DNA from: JAJXZP01 sp963787185
GTDB lineage: Bacteria; Spirochaetota; Spirochaetia; Treponematales; Rectinemataceae
Reading direction: 5' to 3'
DNA: 64,000 bases
Assembly: GCA_963787185.1 (NCBI GenBank)
Contig: CAWBCC010000009.1
Location: forward strand, 1-64,000
Shown: positions 7,689-16,315 of the stretch, in pieces
How positions within the stretch are numbered: the first letter of the stretch is position 1
Layout of the letters: each line of letters opens with the position of its first letter
The notes under the pieces: model-generated
What the model was told of the DNA's origin: nothing
Database searches by the model: none
Seen by the model: only the letters and a program-made list of their open reading frames with translations
Translations under genes and position numbers: made by a program

Positions 7689-9224
7689 ACGGCGACCGAC
7701 CGCGAAGCCACGAATTGCGTTCTCACAAAGATTATTGTCGATAGGCACCCGTCCGTCGCTGAGGAAAACTTCGAGCCGTGGCCAGAGTGGAATCGTGTAA
7801 CTTATGGCCTTCCCGAGCGTGCTTCCCGGACGGACTCGCCCTCCTTCGGCCACGAGCCATTTCCAGAACGACTTCATGATCGGCACGGATTTTTCCTGTC
7901 TGGCCTTGAGTCGCTCATCGTGGGGATTTTCCGCATAAGAGCGTTCGATGTCGTAGAGTGCCTTGATGTATCCCAGCGCCTCGTTCGCCATCCTGTTGTT
8001 CTTCTCGATCTTGAGAACATCATGGAACTTACGCCGGACATGGGCCATGCACGCGGCCTGTACGATCCCTGAGTTTCGGGACGGCTCGTTATAGGCGGCA
8101 TAGGCGTCGCTCATGAGTATGCCCCTGAATCCTTTCAAGAGCTCTTTCGCGACTTCCTTGTCCCGCCCAGGGGCGTAGTGGTACGTAATGAGTTTGAGCT
8201 CGCGGTGGCTTCCCGCCGGTTCGGGAAGCTCAATCGCGGCGGCCGCGCACCACATCCACGACAGCCCTTCTTTGGTCTCGCCGTTCTCATGAAGGACGCG
8301 GACGCGGGTCTCGTCCATATTCATGACCGCGCTCGTCCTGATCTTTTTCCGGATCAGCTCGGTCAAGGGCGAGAGGAGCACGTGCGCTTCCAGTGCCCAA
8401 CGAGCCATTGTCGCTCGGCTTATCTCGATTCCGTCCCGCTCTAGGATGTTCGCCTGCCGGTAGAACGGCAGGGCATCGCAGAACTTCGACGCAAGAACCT
8501 GGGACAGAAGCGAAGGGCTCGCGATGCTCTTCGGTATGATTCGCTCGGGCGGGGGAGAAGCGTGCACGCCGCCACAACCGCAGCCGCAACCATACGTCGG
8601 GCGAATGGTCTTCTCGACGAAGAAGTTCACGGGCTCGATGCACAGCCGTTCGCTCACGTCCTCGCCGATACGAACGAGCGTCTTACCGCATGAGCGGCAA
8701 ATCTTCTCGCCGTCGGGAAGATCGAGGACAATCTCTCGCCTAGGAAGATTCGCAGGAAGCGGCTTCCTTCCTCCGCCGACCCGCTCCGTTCGCTCCGTCC
8801 GATTCTTTTTCTGACGCCGTGCTTCCGGCATGCCAGCTTCTTCGCTCGGGGCCACAGCGTCGCAAGCGACAGCCACCTCGAGTTCATTGAAAAGCTGAGC
8901 CTGCATAGTTTCGTCGGGCGCCCATCGTTCGCTCGAGCGACCGAACCTTCGAGCGTTGTCTAGCCGTATCTGTTCCTCAAGGAGCGAGAGCTTTTCCTCG
9001 GCTATCCGTGTCCGGGCGTGTAGCTCCTCTATCTTCTTGTCTCGCTCTGTTATCTTCTGGTCCCGCTCGGCCAACTGAGAGTGATAGGCGATCCTTTGGC
9101 GTTCCTGCTCGTGCAGCATGGACTCGATGAGGTCGAGGCCGTCGAGAAGATCCTTACGGCCGTTCGATGCAAATGCCGTGGTTCGAAGCGAGTTTATGAG
9201 CTCGATGGCCGTGCCGTCTTCCAT
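7689..9224 (-). pseudogene. tnpC: IS66 transposase TnpC, large fragment interrupted by RIT
   Basis: The main body of the IS66 transposase: an N-terminal coiled coil (residues about 35-90, ERDQKITERDKKIEELHART), a zinc ribbon (GEKICRSCGKTLVRIGE), and a DDE core with D in MNMDETRVRVL, D in ILMSDAYAAYN and E in DNNLCENAIRGFAVGR. The coding sequence then runs into RIT DNA and stops at 7572. The missing C-terminus is at 3981-4217. All three acidic residues are present but the conserved IS66_C tail is lost. Starts are possible at 9224 (ATG) or 9260 (TTG). Confidence 0.85.
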
Positions 9225-9274
9225 CGAAAGCAGTATGCCATACGCGAACTCTTGTAACAAGACGTTAGCCGCTT

Positions 9275-9616
9275 TTAAGCCGAAAATAATCGTCGTTGAT
9301 GGGCTTGTCCGATATCAAGCCCCGACAAAAGCCACCCGAGCTGCTCGCCTGTGATCGCCTGCGCTTCGTTCGTAATCCGCGGCCATCTGAACCGATCGAG
9401 TTCGAGTTTTTTGTACCACAGACAATATCCATTTTTGTCCCAGTAGAGAATCTTCATCGTATTTCGCTTCCTTCCGCAGAACACGAAATATTGCCCGCTC
9501 ATCGCATCAAGCTTGAGTTCGTTCACGACCAAGTCCGACAGTCCGTTGATCGACTTCCGCATGTCAGTCTTTCCGAGAACGAGCCAGACACGCGCCTGTT
9601 CCTCAAGCCTCAGCAT
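9275..9616 (-). CDS. tnpB: IS66 Orf2-type accessory protein TnpB
   Basis: A 113-residue IS66 Orf2 protein. LGKTDMRKSINGLSDLV, FVFCGRKRNTMKILYWDKNGYCLWYKKLELDRFRWP and GEQLGWLLSGLDI are the usual conserved blocks. It is required with TnpA for efficient IS66 transposition, although its biochemical role is not known. It overlaps tnpA by 14 bases and precedes tnpC. It differs by one residue (Ile for Thr in RWPRITNEAQ) from the inverted copy at 11833-12174. Confidence 0.9.
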   Translation of the reverse strand: MLRLEEQARVWLVLGKTDMRKSINGLSDLVVNELKLDAMSGQYFVFCGRKRNTMKILYWDKNGYCLWYKKLELDRFRWPRITNEAQAITGEQLGWLLSGLDIGQAHQRRLFSA

Positions 9617-9983
9617 GACCGACGATCTCTTTAAAAGCGCTCATGATCCGACTCAGGCAGGTTAGGCTCATTCGCCCTGATATCGTGACCGTCGCTTCCG
9701 TTCCCAGTATCTCGATCACAATTTTATCTGTCTCGACTTCCCCACTCGCCACCGGATTCATGGCAGCCGACTGAGGCTTCATCGCTTTCTTTGAAACTTC
9801 GATGGCGCGAACTCGCCTGCTCGCTTCCGCTTTTGCGTTCCCTGATCCAAGACTCCGATACCAATAGCGAAATGTCGAGTAGGATAGACTCTGACGAAGG
9901 CAATACTCTCTCTGGCTCAGCCCGCTTTCAGGCCACTCCCGAATAATGCCTTCCCAACAATCGCGTTTTTTCTGTTGCTCCAT
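9603..9983 (-). CDS. tnpA: IS66 Orf1-type protein TnpA (HTH)
   Basis: The first gene of the IS66 element, 126 residues. The N-terminal segment W-E-G-I-I-R-E-W-P-E-S-G-L-S-Q-R-E-Y-C matches the helix-turn-helix start typical of IS66 TnpA. The C-terminal half (EILGTEATVTISGRMSL, CLSRIMSAF) matches the rest. It is preceded by GGAGGGAGCAA and lies about 70 bp from the element's left end. It is translated identically from the inverted copy at 11466-11846. Confidence 0.9.
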   Translation of the reverse strand: MEQQKKRDCWEGIIREWPESGLSQREYCLRQSLSYSTFRYWYRSLGSGNAKAEASRRVRAIEVSKKAMKPQSAAMNPVASGEVETDKIVIEILGTEATVTISGRMSLTCLSRIMSAFKEIVGHAEA

Positions 9984-10052
9984 TTGCTCCCTCCAGCGCT
10001 GAATGTCGCGCGCGCGGAGGCTTCTGGCAACATGGCTTTATAAACCGCTTAC

Positions 10053-10095
10053 TCTGGAGCCGCTTATTGGCGGCGAGAAGTTTCTTCAAGGGGGT
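10053..10095 (-). pseudogene. ISL3-family transposase, fragment upstream of the IS66 insertion
   Basis: The minus-strand reading L-K-K-L-L-A-A-N-K-R-L-Q continues exactly into T-A-Y-L-L-K-E-S-F at 16556 if the 8 bases GCTCCAGA are counted once. Together they reconstruct the conserved ISL3 segment ahead of the third catalytic residue. The fragment is only about 43 bp; bases beyond about 10095 no longer look like ISL3. Confidence 0.6.
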
Positions 10096-10172
10096 GTATG
10101 CCCAAACCGCCGAAAATTCCGTCGGGGCACCTGCTATGAGAGGTCGTCGCCGGAAACGGATAAAAGAGCATG

Positions 10173-10730
10173 TTAAGGACCCGCGGATGCTGGAATCCAG
10201 CGGTAGAGCGTTGGCATGGAAACGCCGAGGTTCTTGGCCACTTCTCGAGGCGGCACACCGTTGGCCAATAGCTTCTTGGCTGACACGATCTTGCTATCAG
10301 TCATTTTGCGCTTTCTCCCGCCTACGCTCCCAAGCTTTCGGGCAGTTTCAAGTCCAGCGCGAGTTCGCTCGATCGTCAATTCACGTTCCATTTCAGCCAG
10401 GCTAGCCATGACGTGGAAGAAGAAGCGACCTGATGGCGTGCCCGTATCAATAGAGTCGGTGAGGCTTTTGAACTGTACTCCTTGCTTGTGCAGCATGCCG
10501 ACCAGATCGACGAGGTTCTTCACGCTTCGGCCAAGGCGATCGAGTTTCCACACCACAAGGGTATCACCCTCCCGGAGCAGTTCTAGCGCCTTATCAAGGC
10601 CGGGTCGTTCCGCTCTGCTGCCGCTTACCTTGTCCTCAAAGAATTTCTTGCAGCCAGCCTTCTTCAACGCATCAATCTGAAGAGCTAGGTTCTGATCCTG
10701 CGTCGAGACGCGCGCATAGCCGATCAACAT
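10173..10730 (-). CDS. Serine recombinase (resolvase/invertase family)
   Basis: A small serine recombinase, 185 residues. The catalytic Ser9 is in GYARVSTQDQN, with the resolvase signature KLDRLGRSVKNLVDLV, GRFFFHVMASLAEMERELTIERTRAGLETAR and a C-terminal Hin-type HTH (GVPPREVAKNLGVSMPTLYRWIP). It is compatible with a Tn3-type resolvase or a DNA invertase; sequence alone does not decide. It starts six bases after the toxin gene, with GAGGATGAAAAG as ribosome site, so it is probably cotranscribed with the toxin-antitoxin pair. It lies inside the invertible centre of the island. Confidence 0.85.
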   Translation of the reverse strand: MLIGYARVSTQDQNLALQIDALKKAGCKKFFEDKVSGSRAERPGLDKALELLREGDTLVVWKLDRLGRSVKNLVDLVGMLHKQGVQFKSLTDSIDTGTPSGRFFFHVMASLAEMERELTIERTRAGLETARKLGSVGGRKRKMTDSKIVSAKKLLANGVPPREVAKNLGVSMPTLYRWIPASAGP

Positions 10731-10736
10731 GACTTT

Positions 10737-11111
10737 TCATCCTCTCGGTTGTAATGGCAGTATGTTCATCCGCGTACGATTTGGATCAACGGTAAGCAAA
10801 GCACCTTCTTCTAACTCGACCGTCATCTGCCTCAAGGCGGCGATTATCTTTGGGCCGATCACGCCCGGACTGACATCTTCGGATCGGATTTGCACGACGC
10901 TTGGTTTCTCGCCGTGAGTAGCGGCCAGAATTGCTCCGAAGTCCAGATCGTGCGTGAGAACCACATAATCATTTCTGCTGGCATAGGCCATGATCTCAGA
11001 GTCAGGTGCCGTTTTCGCTCCACACGTCGACCAGTGGACCGCCTCAATGTCCGCGTCTGCCAGCAAGGTGACCCACCGCGGTGACAGGTTCATATCAATC
11101 AGAAGCTTCAT
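10737..11111 (-). CDS. DUF5615 PIN-like toxin
   Basis: A 124-residue protein of the DUF5615 (PIN-like, Mut7-C-related) family. MKLLIDMNLSPRW gives the first acidic site, and further conserved blocks are APDSEIMAYASRNDYVVLTHDLDFG and VVQIRSEDVSP. Members pair with DUF433 proteins as putative ribonuclease toxins. Here the start codon overlaps the antitoxin stop (ATGA at 11111). Activity is inferred from family and pairing, and the acidic residues are intact. Confidence 0.8.
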   Translation of the reverse strand: MKLLIDMNLSPRWVTLLADADIEAVHWSTCGAKTAPDSEIMAYASRNDYVVLTHDLDFGAILAATHGEKPSVVQIRSEDVSPGVIGPKIIAALRQMTVELEEGALLTVDPNRTRMNILPLQPRG

Positions 11112-11338
11112 GCGGTGACCAGCAGGACCTCTCGTTCTTCGGCTCGCCAGGCAGCGTAACGAAGGGCCTGCATGATGTCCTCGCGCTCAAGGTACGGATA
11201 GTTGTCCAGGACCTCTTCGACGCTGTGCCCAGCGCCGATTTGTCCCACGATCATGCCGACTGTGACGCGCATGCCGCGAATACACGCCCTGCCACCCATC
11301 ATGTCAGGATGCTGGGTGATTCGATCCCATTGCCCCAT
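11108..11338 (-). CDS. DUF433 antitoxin (VapB45-like)
   Basis: A 76-residue DUF433 protein: R-I-T-Q-H-P-D-M-M-G-G-R-A-C-I-R-G-M-R-V-T-V followed by a winged-HTH-like segment (SVEEVLDNYPYLEREDIMQALRYAAW). This is the standard antitoxin partner of DUF5615 toxins and the first gene of the antitoxin-toxin-resolvase unit. The ribosome site AAGGAG lies nine bases before the ATG. The 58 bp up to the IS66 end at 11397 must hold the promoter. The pair could help keep the surrounding mobile island in the genome. Confidence 0.8.
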   Translation of the reverse strand: MGQWDRITQHPDMMGGRACIRGMRVTVGMIVGQIGAGHSVEEVLDNYPYLEREDIMQALRYAAWRAEEREVLLVTA

Positions 11339-11465
11339 ACCCGCTCCTTATCAAAACTCATTGTAATGATAGCCCAGTGAGAATATGATTTCAAGAGTAA
11401 GCGGTTTATAAAGCCATGTTGCCAGAAGCCTCCGCGCGCGCGACATTCAGCGCTGGAGGGAGCAA

Positions 11466-11846
11466 ATGGAGCAACAGAAAAAACGCGATTGTTGGGAAGG
11501 CATTATTCGGGAGTGGCCTGAAAGCGGGCTGAGCCAGAGAGAGTATTGCCTTCGTCAGAGTCTATCCTACTCGACATTTCGCTATTGGTATCGGAGTCTT
11601 GGATCAGGGAACGCAAAAGCGGAAGCGAGCAGGCGAGTTCGCGCCATCGAAGTTTCAAAGAAAGCGATGAAGCCTCAGTCGGCTGCCATGAATCCGGTGG
11701 CGAGTGGGGAAGTCGAGACAGATAAAATTGTGATCGAGATACTGGGAACGGAAGCGACGGTCACGATATCAGGGCGAATGAGCCTAACCTGCCTGAGTCG
11801 GATCATGAGCGCTTTTAAAGAGATCGTCGGTCATGCTGAGGCTTGA
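11466..11846 (+). CDS. tnpA: IS66 TnpA, second copy
   Basis: Translates identically to the protein at 9603-9983 (126 residues, HTH-type IS66 Orf1). It keeps the same ribosome site and the same distance to the left end at 11397. Since this element lacks most of tnpC, the protein could only assist a transposase supplied from elsewhere. Even copy A's tnpC is broken, so mobility needs another intact IS66. Confidence 0.88.
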   Translation: MEQQKKRDCWEGIIREWPESGLSQREYCLRQSLSYSTFRYWYRSLGSGNAKAEASRRVRAIEVSKKAMKPQSAAMNPVASGEVETDKIVIEILGTEATVTISGRMSLTCLSRIMSAFKEIVGHAEA

Positions 11847-12174
11847 GGAACAGGCGCGTGTCTGGCTCGTTCTCGGAAAGACTGACATGCGGAAGTCGAT
11901 CAACGGACTGTCGGACTTGGTCGTGAACGAACTCAAGCTTGATGCGATGAGCGGGCAATATTTCGTGTTCTGCGGAAGGAAGCGAAATACGATGAAGATT
12001 CTCTACTGGGACAAAAATGGATATTGTCTGTGGTACAAAAAACTCGAACTCGATCGGTTCAGATGGCCGCGGACTACGAACGAAGCGCAGGCGATCACAG
12101 GCGAGCAGCTCGGGTGGCTTTTGTCGGGGCTTGATATCGGACAAGCCCATCAACGACGATTATTTTCGGCTTAA
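11833..12174 (+). CDS. tnpB: IS66 TnpB, second copy
   Basis: A 113-residue IS66 Orf2 protein, the same as at 9275-9616 except Thr for Ile in RWPRTTNEAQ, caused by one base change. This difference shows that the two arms are separate copies and not one stretch read twice by the assembler. It overlaps tnpA by 14 bases as in copy A. Confidence 0.88.
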   Translation: MLRLEEQARVWLVLGKTDMRKSINGLSDLVVNELKLDAMSGQYFVFCGRKRNTMKILYWDKNGYCLWYKKLELDRFRWPRTTNEAQAITGEQLGWLLSGLDIGQAHQRRLFSA

Positions 12175-12224
12175 AAGCGGCTAACGTCTTGTTACAAGAG
12201 TTCGCGTATGGCATACTGCTTTCG

Positions 12225-12564
12225 ATGGAAGACGGCACGGCCATCGAGCTCATAAACTCGCTTCGAACCACGGCATTTGCATCGAACGGCCGTAAGGATC
12301 TTCTCGACGGCCTCGACCTCATCGAGTCCATGCTGCACGAGCAGGAACGCCAAAGGATCGCCTATCACTCTCAGTTGGCCGAGCGGGACCAGAAGATAAC
12401 AGAGCGAGACAAGAAGATAGAGGAGCTACACGCCCGGACACGGATAGCCGAGGAAAAGCTCTCGCTCCTTGAGGAACAGATACGGCTAGACAACGCTCGA
12501 AGGTTCGGTCGCTCGAGCGAACGATGGGCGCCCGACGAAACTATGCAGGCTCAGCTTTTCAATG
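12225..12564 (+). pseudogene. tnpC: IS66 TnpC N-terminal fragment
   Basis: The coiled-coil N-terminal part of TnpC up to DETMQAQLFN. At 12565 the reading runs into the right end of another IS66 fragment (GTAAGCGATTTATG), giving a nonsense tail to 12689. It lacks the zinc ribbon and the whole DDE core. The joint is exactly at an IS66 tip, which points to an event made by that tip (one-sided insertion or adjacent deletion). Confidence 0.8.
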
Positions 12565-12573
12565 GTAAGCGAT

Positions 12574-12810
12574 TTATGAAACCATGTCGTAGGGGATTCC
12601 CACTGAGTCCGCGAAAGTCCGAATGGCTGGGGTCGGTAATAGCTGCTCCCATGGCATTTTGTCTTGACCGAATTGCTCGATGCAGTTGAACAGGAACTTG
12701 AGGTAATGCATCGGCTCGATACCATTTGCCCTGGCCGTCTCGATGATCGTGTAGAAAGATGTCGAAGCCTCTGCGCCATTGGACTGGTCGAAGAACAGCC
12801 AATTACGACG
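12574..12810 (-). pseudogene. IS66 TnpC C-terminal fragment, second copy
   Basis: The same 79-codon tail as at 3981-4217 (LFFDQSNGAEAS to IPYDMVS, stop at 12574). It is joined at 12805-12810 to the ritC side of RIT copy 2 through ACGACG, where the other junctions have ACGGCG. It has no start and no catalytic residues. Confidence 0.82.
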
Positions 12811-12838
12811 ATTATGCTCAGCTGAGCATAATCGCCGT
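12805..12838. repeat. 13-8-13 palindromic site, RIT copy 2 ritC end
   Basis: ACGACGATTATGC (12805-12817) and GCATAATCGCCGT (12826-12838) flank the spacer TCAGCTGA, itself a perfect palindrome. The inner 22 bases (12811-12832) form a perfect palindrome. One arm base differs from the site at 4212. Confidence 0.6.
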
Positions 12839-12955
12839 TATGCTCAGTACTTTATTATGGCCAGCCCCAGTGCGAGTATTCCTGCCATTCCCTCCGGATA
12901 CCATTATGCGACAAACACTAGGGCTGTATCTGTCCCTATGCCGCTCTCAGCATAA

Positions 12956-13966
12956 TCAAAGGCTCTCCAGGAATCTGAGTAACCCTTCTGAAGCGCGGAA
13001 TCTGTTGCCCTTTGCCTTCGGCTCCTTGACCGCAGCGAGGGCCTGTTCCTTCATCGCAAGGTCCGCTTCCAGGTAAGTGTGCGTTGTAACGATACTCTCG
13101 TGGCCCAGCCATATTGCGATGACAGAGAGGTCCACTCCGGATTGAAGAAGGTGCATCGCGGTAGTGTGCCTGATCGTGTGCGGCGAGACATCTTTGGCCA
13201 TGAGGGAATGACAATTCCGTGCCGCTGTCTTGACCGCGAGCGCAAGCCGGTATTCTACGCCGGACCTCGCCATCCAATCCCCGCGAGACGAAGGGAAAAG
13301 CGGGCCGTCGGGTTTGAAGCCGATCTCCTTGATCCATGCGTCCAGGCTTTGTAGGGTCGTCCGCCAGAGCGGCACGGTGCGCTCCTTCCTGCCCTTGCCG
13401 TGGAGGGTGACGCAATGGGAACGTTCGCGGTCGACGTCTTTTATCGCGATCGCGATTGCCTCGGATACCCGTGCGCCAGTGTTATACATCATCCGGAAGA
13501 GAATGCGATCACGCCTGCCGCTCCAAGAAGTGGGATTCGGCGCCTCAAGGACTGCGTCCATCTCCTGCCGGGTCAGGAAGCCGAGCACGGGCCTGTCAAA
13601 GCGTTTCTGGGGCACTGCGAGGGCGCGCTGGATTGATCCGAGCGAGCTGGGGTCCATGGTCGCTGCATAACGCAGGAACGACCGGATGGCCGCGAGCCTA
13701 GCGTTTCTTGTGCGGACCGAGTTGCCGCGATCCCTCTCGAGGTGTGAGAGGAAACCAGAGAGAACCTCGGGGCCAAAGGCCGTGAGTGTGACGTCGCCGG
13801 GTGCTAGACCATGCCGATCCTGGAGGTAGGCGAGGAGCAGCCGGAACGAGTCCCGATAAGCTGCGATGGTCCGGGAGCTTGCGTTCCGCTGGGCGACGAG
13901 GCCCTCAAGGAAGAACCGCTGTACCAGCGTAGGGAAGTCCGGCGCCGTTGTCGTGGCTCCGCTCAT
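12956..13966 (-). CDS. ritC: RIT recombinase C, second copy
   Basis: 336 residues identical to the product of 6561-7571, with the complete tyrosine-recombinase active site (Arg in GARVSEA, HTIRHTTAM, WLGHESIV, Tyr in THTYLEAD). The start overlaps the ritB stop by ATGA. With copy 1 it forms part of a 3.7-kb inverted repeat, so homologous recombination between the two would invert everything from about 7.6 to 13 kb. Confidence 0.87.
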   Translation of the reverse strand: MSGATTTAPDFPTLVQRFFLEGLVAQRNASSRTIAAYRDSFRLLLAYLQDRHGLAPGDVTLTAFGPEVLSGFLSHLERDRGNSVRTRNARLAAIRSFLRYAATMDPSSLGSIQRALAVPQKRFDRPVLGFLTRQEMDAVLEAPNPTSWSGRRDRILFRMMYNTGARVSEAIAIAIKDVDRERSHCVTLHGKGRKERTVPLWRTTLQSLDAWIKEIGFKPDGPLFPSSRGDWMARSGVEYRLALAVKTAARNCHSLMAKDVSPHTIRHTTAMHLLQSGVDLSVIAIWLGHESIVTTHTYLEADLAMKEQALAAVKEPKAKGNRFRASEGLLRFLESL

Positions 13967-14919
13967 GGGAGGTCTCCGGGCCCGTCAGCATAGGACGAGG
14001 CCTCGAATCTGCCGGCCGCCACCGCGAGAAGCTCAGGCGTACCGGTAAGGTACCAATAGGTGTCGCTCGGCTTAACGTGCCCGAGGTACACCGACAGGCG
14101 AGTTATGGCGTTCCCGATGTCGGTGCCATCGCGGTACCACTCGAGAAGCCTCCGAGTGGCAAAGGTATGCCTGAGGTCGTAAAGGCGGGGCGGAAGCCGG
14201 CCGGTTCCCTCAAACGTCACGTTCTGCCTGAGCTTGGCAAAGGTATAGTGGACCATCGGCGGACTGAGTGGCCTGCCTCTCAGCGAGAGGAAAAATCGTG
14301 AGCAGGCGGGATGTGGGATGATCCTGTCCCGTTCCATCTCGTAGTTTGCGAGAGCGGCGGTCACCGATACGTGAAGCGGCACGAGCCGTGATTTATGGAA
14401 CTTCGTATCTCTGACTGTGAGGGTATCCGCTCCTCTGTCCAGGTCGCCACGATCGAGCCAAAGGGCCTCGCAGACCCTGAGGCCTGTTGATGCGAGAAGC
14501 CCGATAAGGGTCCGATATGTCAGCGCCCGAAGCCCATCCGGAGGCGGCAGACACGAGGCCTCCTTCATGAGACGGACGACCTCGCGGTCCGAATAGATGT
14601 ACGGCCTGACGCGCTGGTGCGCCGGACCGAGAAGACCTCGCGGCGGTATGGCGGTGCCGGGCTCGAAGGTGGCTAGGTATCGTGCGAAAGTGCCCACTGT
14701 TTCGAGACGCCGTGCCTGATAGAGGCGGCTCCGGTTGTTTGCGAGCCGAGCCCACCCGAGCGCAAGTTCGATGGTGACTGGTCCTTGGTGGCCGATGCTG
14801 TCGGCGTAAGCGGCGAACCGGGCTAATTCCTTAGCCTCCACGGTGAGCTGCCAGCCTAGGGCACGCCGTTGCCGGATGTACTCGCCAACTTTGGCGGACA
14901 TGGAGTCCGATGCGTTCAT
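13963..14919 (-). CDS. ritB: RIT recombinase B, second copy
   Basis: Identical in translation to 5608-6564; the catalytic residues are intact. The start at 14919 is chosen for the same reason as copy 1 (GGAGG upstream and ATGA overlap with ritA). An upstream in-frame ATG at 14937 lies inside ritA and lacks a separate ribosome site. Confidence 0.85.
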   Translation of the reverse strand: MNASDSMSAKVGEYIRQRRALGWQLTVEAKELARFAAYADSIGHQGPVTIELALGWARLANNRSRLYQARRLETVGTFARYLATFEPGTAIPPRGLLGPAHQRVRPYIYSDREVVRLMKEASCLPPPDGLRALTYRTLIGLLASTGLRVCEALWLDRGDLDRGADTLTVRDTKFHKSRLVPLHVSVTAALANYEMERDRIIPHPACSRFFLSLRGRPLSPPMVHYTFAKLRQNVTFEGTGRLPPRLYDLRHTFATRRLLEWYRDGTDIGNAITRLSVYLGHVKPSDTYWYLTGTPELLAVAAGRFEASSYADGPGDLP

Positions 14920-16141
14920 AGGAGGGCCTCCGGCCATGGCAGCGCGACCGTACGGAGCGCCGGTACATCAACCTTGGTATAGACAATGGTGGTGTCGATC
15001 GAACGGTGGCCGAGAACGTCGGCAACCGCCTTCAGCGAAGCGCCGCCCTGCTGCATGAGCGTTGCTGCGGTGTGACGGAGGAGATGAGTACCCGTCCACT
15101 CCTTGGGGAATCCAGCCCGGGCATAGGCCCGGCGCATCGCACCACGAACGAGCTCAGCGGTTAGCGGGGTGCCCTTCGGGACGCTATACCGGACGAACAA
15201 TGCGTCTGATTCCGTTAGCGGCCTGCCGTCTTTCAGGTACGTGGCGATGGACTGGCCAGATCTGTGGGCCAGGGGGAGGATCCGATTGCGGCATGATTTC
15301 GAGCATCGAACCGTCAAGGTGGCGCCGCGCCAGTCAAGATCCCCGAGCACGAGGTTGGCGACCTCCGAGGCGCGTAGCCCCATCTCGGCCATGCAGAGGG
15401 TCATCGCGAGATCACGCTTCCCGGCCGCCGACTGGTCGAAGCTGCCGAGGAGCTTTCCGAGTTCTGCCCGGTCCAGATGACGAGGGATGTCGGCGAGCCG
15501 CCAGTGCGGGATCGTGGGGACGGCTGATGGGTGGCATCCATTCGTGGAACCCCACAGCTCCCGGAATCGCAGGTAGCTCCTGATCGAGTCGGCTATCACG
15601 TTGGCTGACCCTGGTTTCAGGCCCTTAGCGCGCCCGACCATCCACTCAGCCACGGTCCGTGGATCGATGGCCATCAGAGCGTGGCTGTGCGCCTGCTCTG
15701 AAATGTCCGCCAGAAATTCCGCCGTATACCTTAACCGGTATAGCCGTGTTGCGGGGCCAACCCACAGGTGGATGCAAGGTGCTCGCCGAAGGCTTTGAGC
15801 TCCTCATCAAACGGCGATGCCTTGGAAACCTTGTCGGCCTTCCCGAGCTGGGACAGGAGATGCGCGAGCGAGGCTCTAACATTTGGGGGAGAAAGTGGAT
15901 TCCGGCCTTTTGCTCCCCCATCGCTGTGGGTGCTGCTCAGGTACTCGTGGACGGAATCGGGATCGACGTCTTCAAGCACGTTGCCACGGCTTTCCATCCA
16001 CTCCTGGAACCGTCGGAGAGCAGCGACATACTGGCCCACCGTCGCGGGGGCGTAGCCGCGGCTCAACAGGAGGGAACGAAGCCGCTCAATGATCCTGAGA
16101 TCCGGACCTAGACCTTTTGGTGCCACCATCGATCCAGCCAT
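14916..16141 (-). pseudogene. ritA: RIT recombinase A, second copy, same frameshift
   Basis: Carries the same break as copy 1. The N-terminal domain is on 15731-16141 and the catalytic domain on 14916-15674 in another frame, with the missing A in the CCGCAACACGG context. Independent identical mutations are unlikely, so the lesion predates the duplication, was spread by gene conversion, or the shift is programmed. Active-site motifs HLLRHTAAT, LGHRSIDTT and VYTKVD are present downstream of the break. Confidence 0.75.
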
Positions 16142-16183
16142 GAGACACTCCTTTCCGGCGTCGCCGCCGGGAACACGTGTCTC
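16142..16183 (-). promoter_or_regulatory. Hairpin over the ritA ribosome binding site, copy 2
   Basis: The exact complement of 4344-4385: an outer GAGACAC/GTGTCTC stem and an inner CCGGCG/CGCCGG stem, with the AAAGGAG of ritA enclosed. The start codon follows directly. Confidence 0.5.
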
Positions 16184-16281
16184 AAAGTATTATGCTGAGT
16201 GAAATCTATGATTTTGGAGCTACCGTCCTTGTCTCAGGCGGCTTTCTTAAAATGGCTTCGCATAATAGTGGACTGAGCATA

Positions 16282-16315
16282 ACGGCGATTATGCTGAGCT
16301 GCGCATAATCGCCGT
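16282..16315. repeat. 13-8-13 palindromic site, RIT copy 2 ritA end
   Basis: Arms ACGGCGATTATGC (16282-16294) and GCATAATCGCCGT (16303-16315) surround the spacer TGAGCTGC, the complement of the spacer at 4225-4232. It marks the junction of RIT copy 2 with the tnpC fragment at 16310. Confidence 0.6.

Larger units (their letters stand above)
3972..10052 (-). mobile_element. IS66-family element interrupted by a RIT element
   Basis: The outer ends are GTAAGCGATTTATGAAACC at 3972 and, on the opposite strand, GTAAGCGGTTTATAAAGCC at 10052, about 22-bp inverted repeats with three mismatches. Between them lie, on the minus strand, tnpA, tnpB and tnpC in standard IS66 order. tnpC is split by a 3.47-kb RIT element at 4218-7688, and the 7-bp sequence ACGGCGA flanks the insertion on both sides. 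The 8 bp outside the two ends do not match each other. The expected IS66 8-bp duplication of the 10053 flank is instead found inverted at 16556 (see findings). Confidence 0.85.
11397..12564 (+). mobile_element. IS66-family element, left part only (copy B)
   Basis: The inverse of 8885-10052 base for base as far as checked, with one difference noted (in tnpB). It starts at the left end GTAAGCGGTTTATAAAGCC and contains tnpA, tnpB and the first about 113 codons of tnpC. It ends abruptly at 12564, where an IS66 right end facing the other way begins. About 1.2 kb of tnpC present in copy A is missing here. Confidence 0.85.
12811..16309 (-). mobile_element. RIT element, copy 2 (inverted)
   Basis: The inverted duplicate of the element at 4218-7688. 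The protein products of ritA, ritB and ritC translate identically to copy 1, including the ritA frameshift and the hairpin before ritA. A single base difference is visible in the ritA leader (TGCGAAG here against TGCAAAG in copy 1, complement at 16258-16264). Unlike copy 1 it has the 22-bp palindromic extension at both ends. Confidence 0.85.

Noticed and set aside
12486..12802. Small Arg/Ser-rich frames over the IS66 right end (also at 3838-4209 and 16318-16877)
   Set aside because: They are out-of-frame readings of the TnpC C-terminus; the correct frame gives FDQSNGAEAS and IEPMHYLKF.
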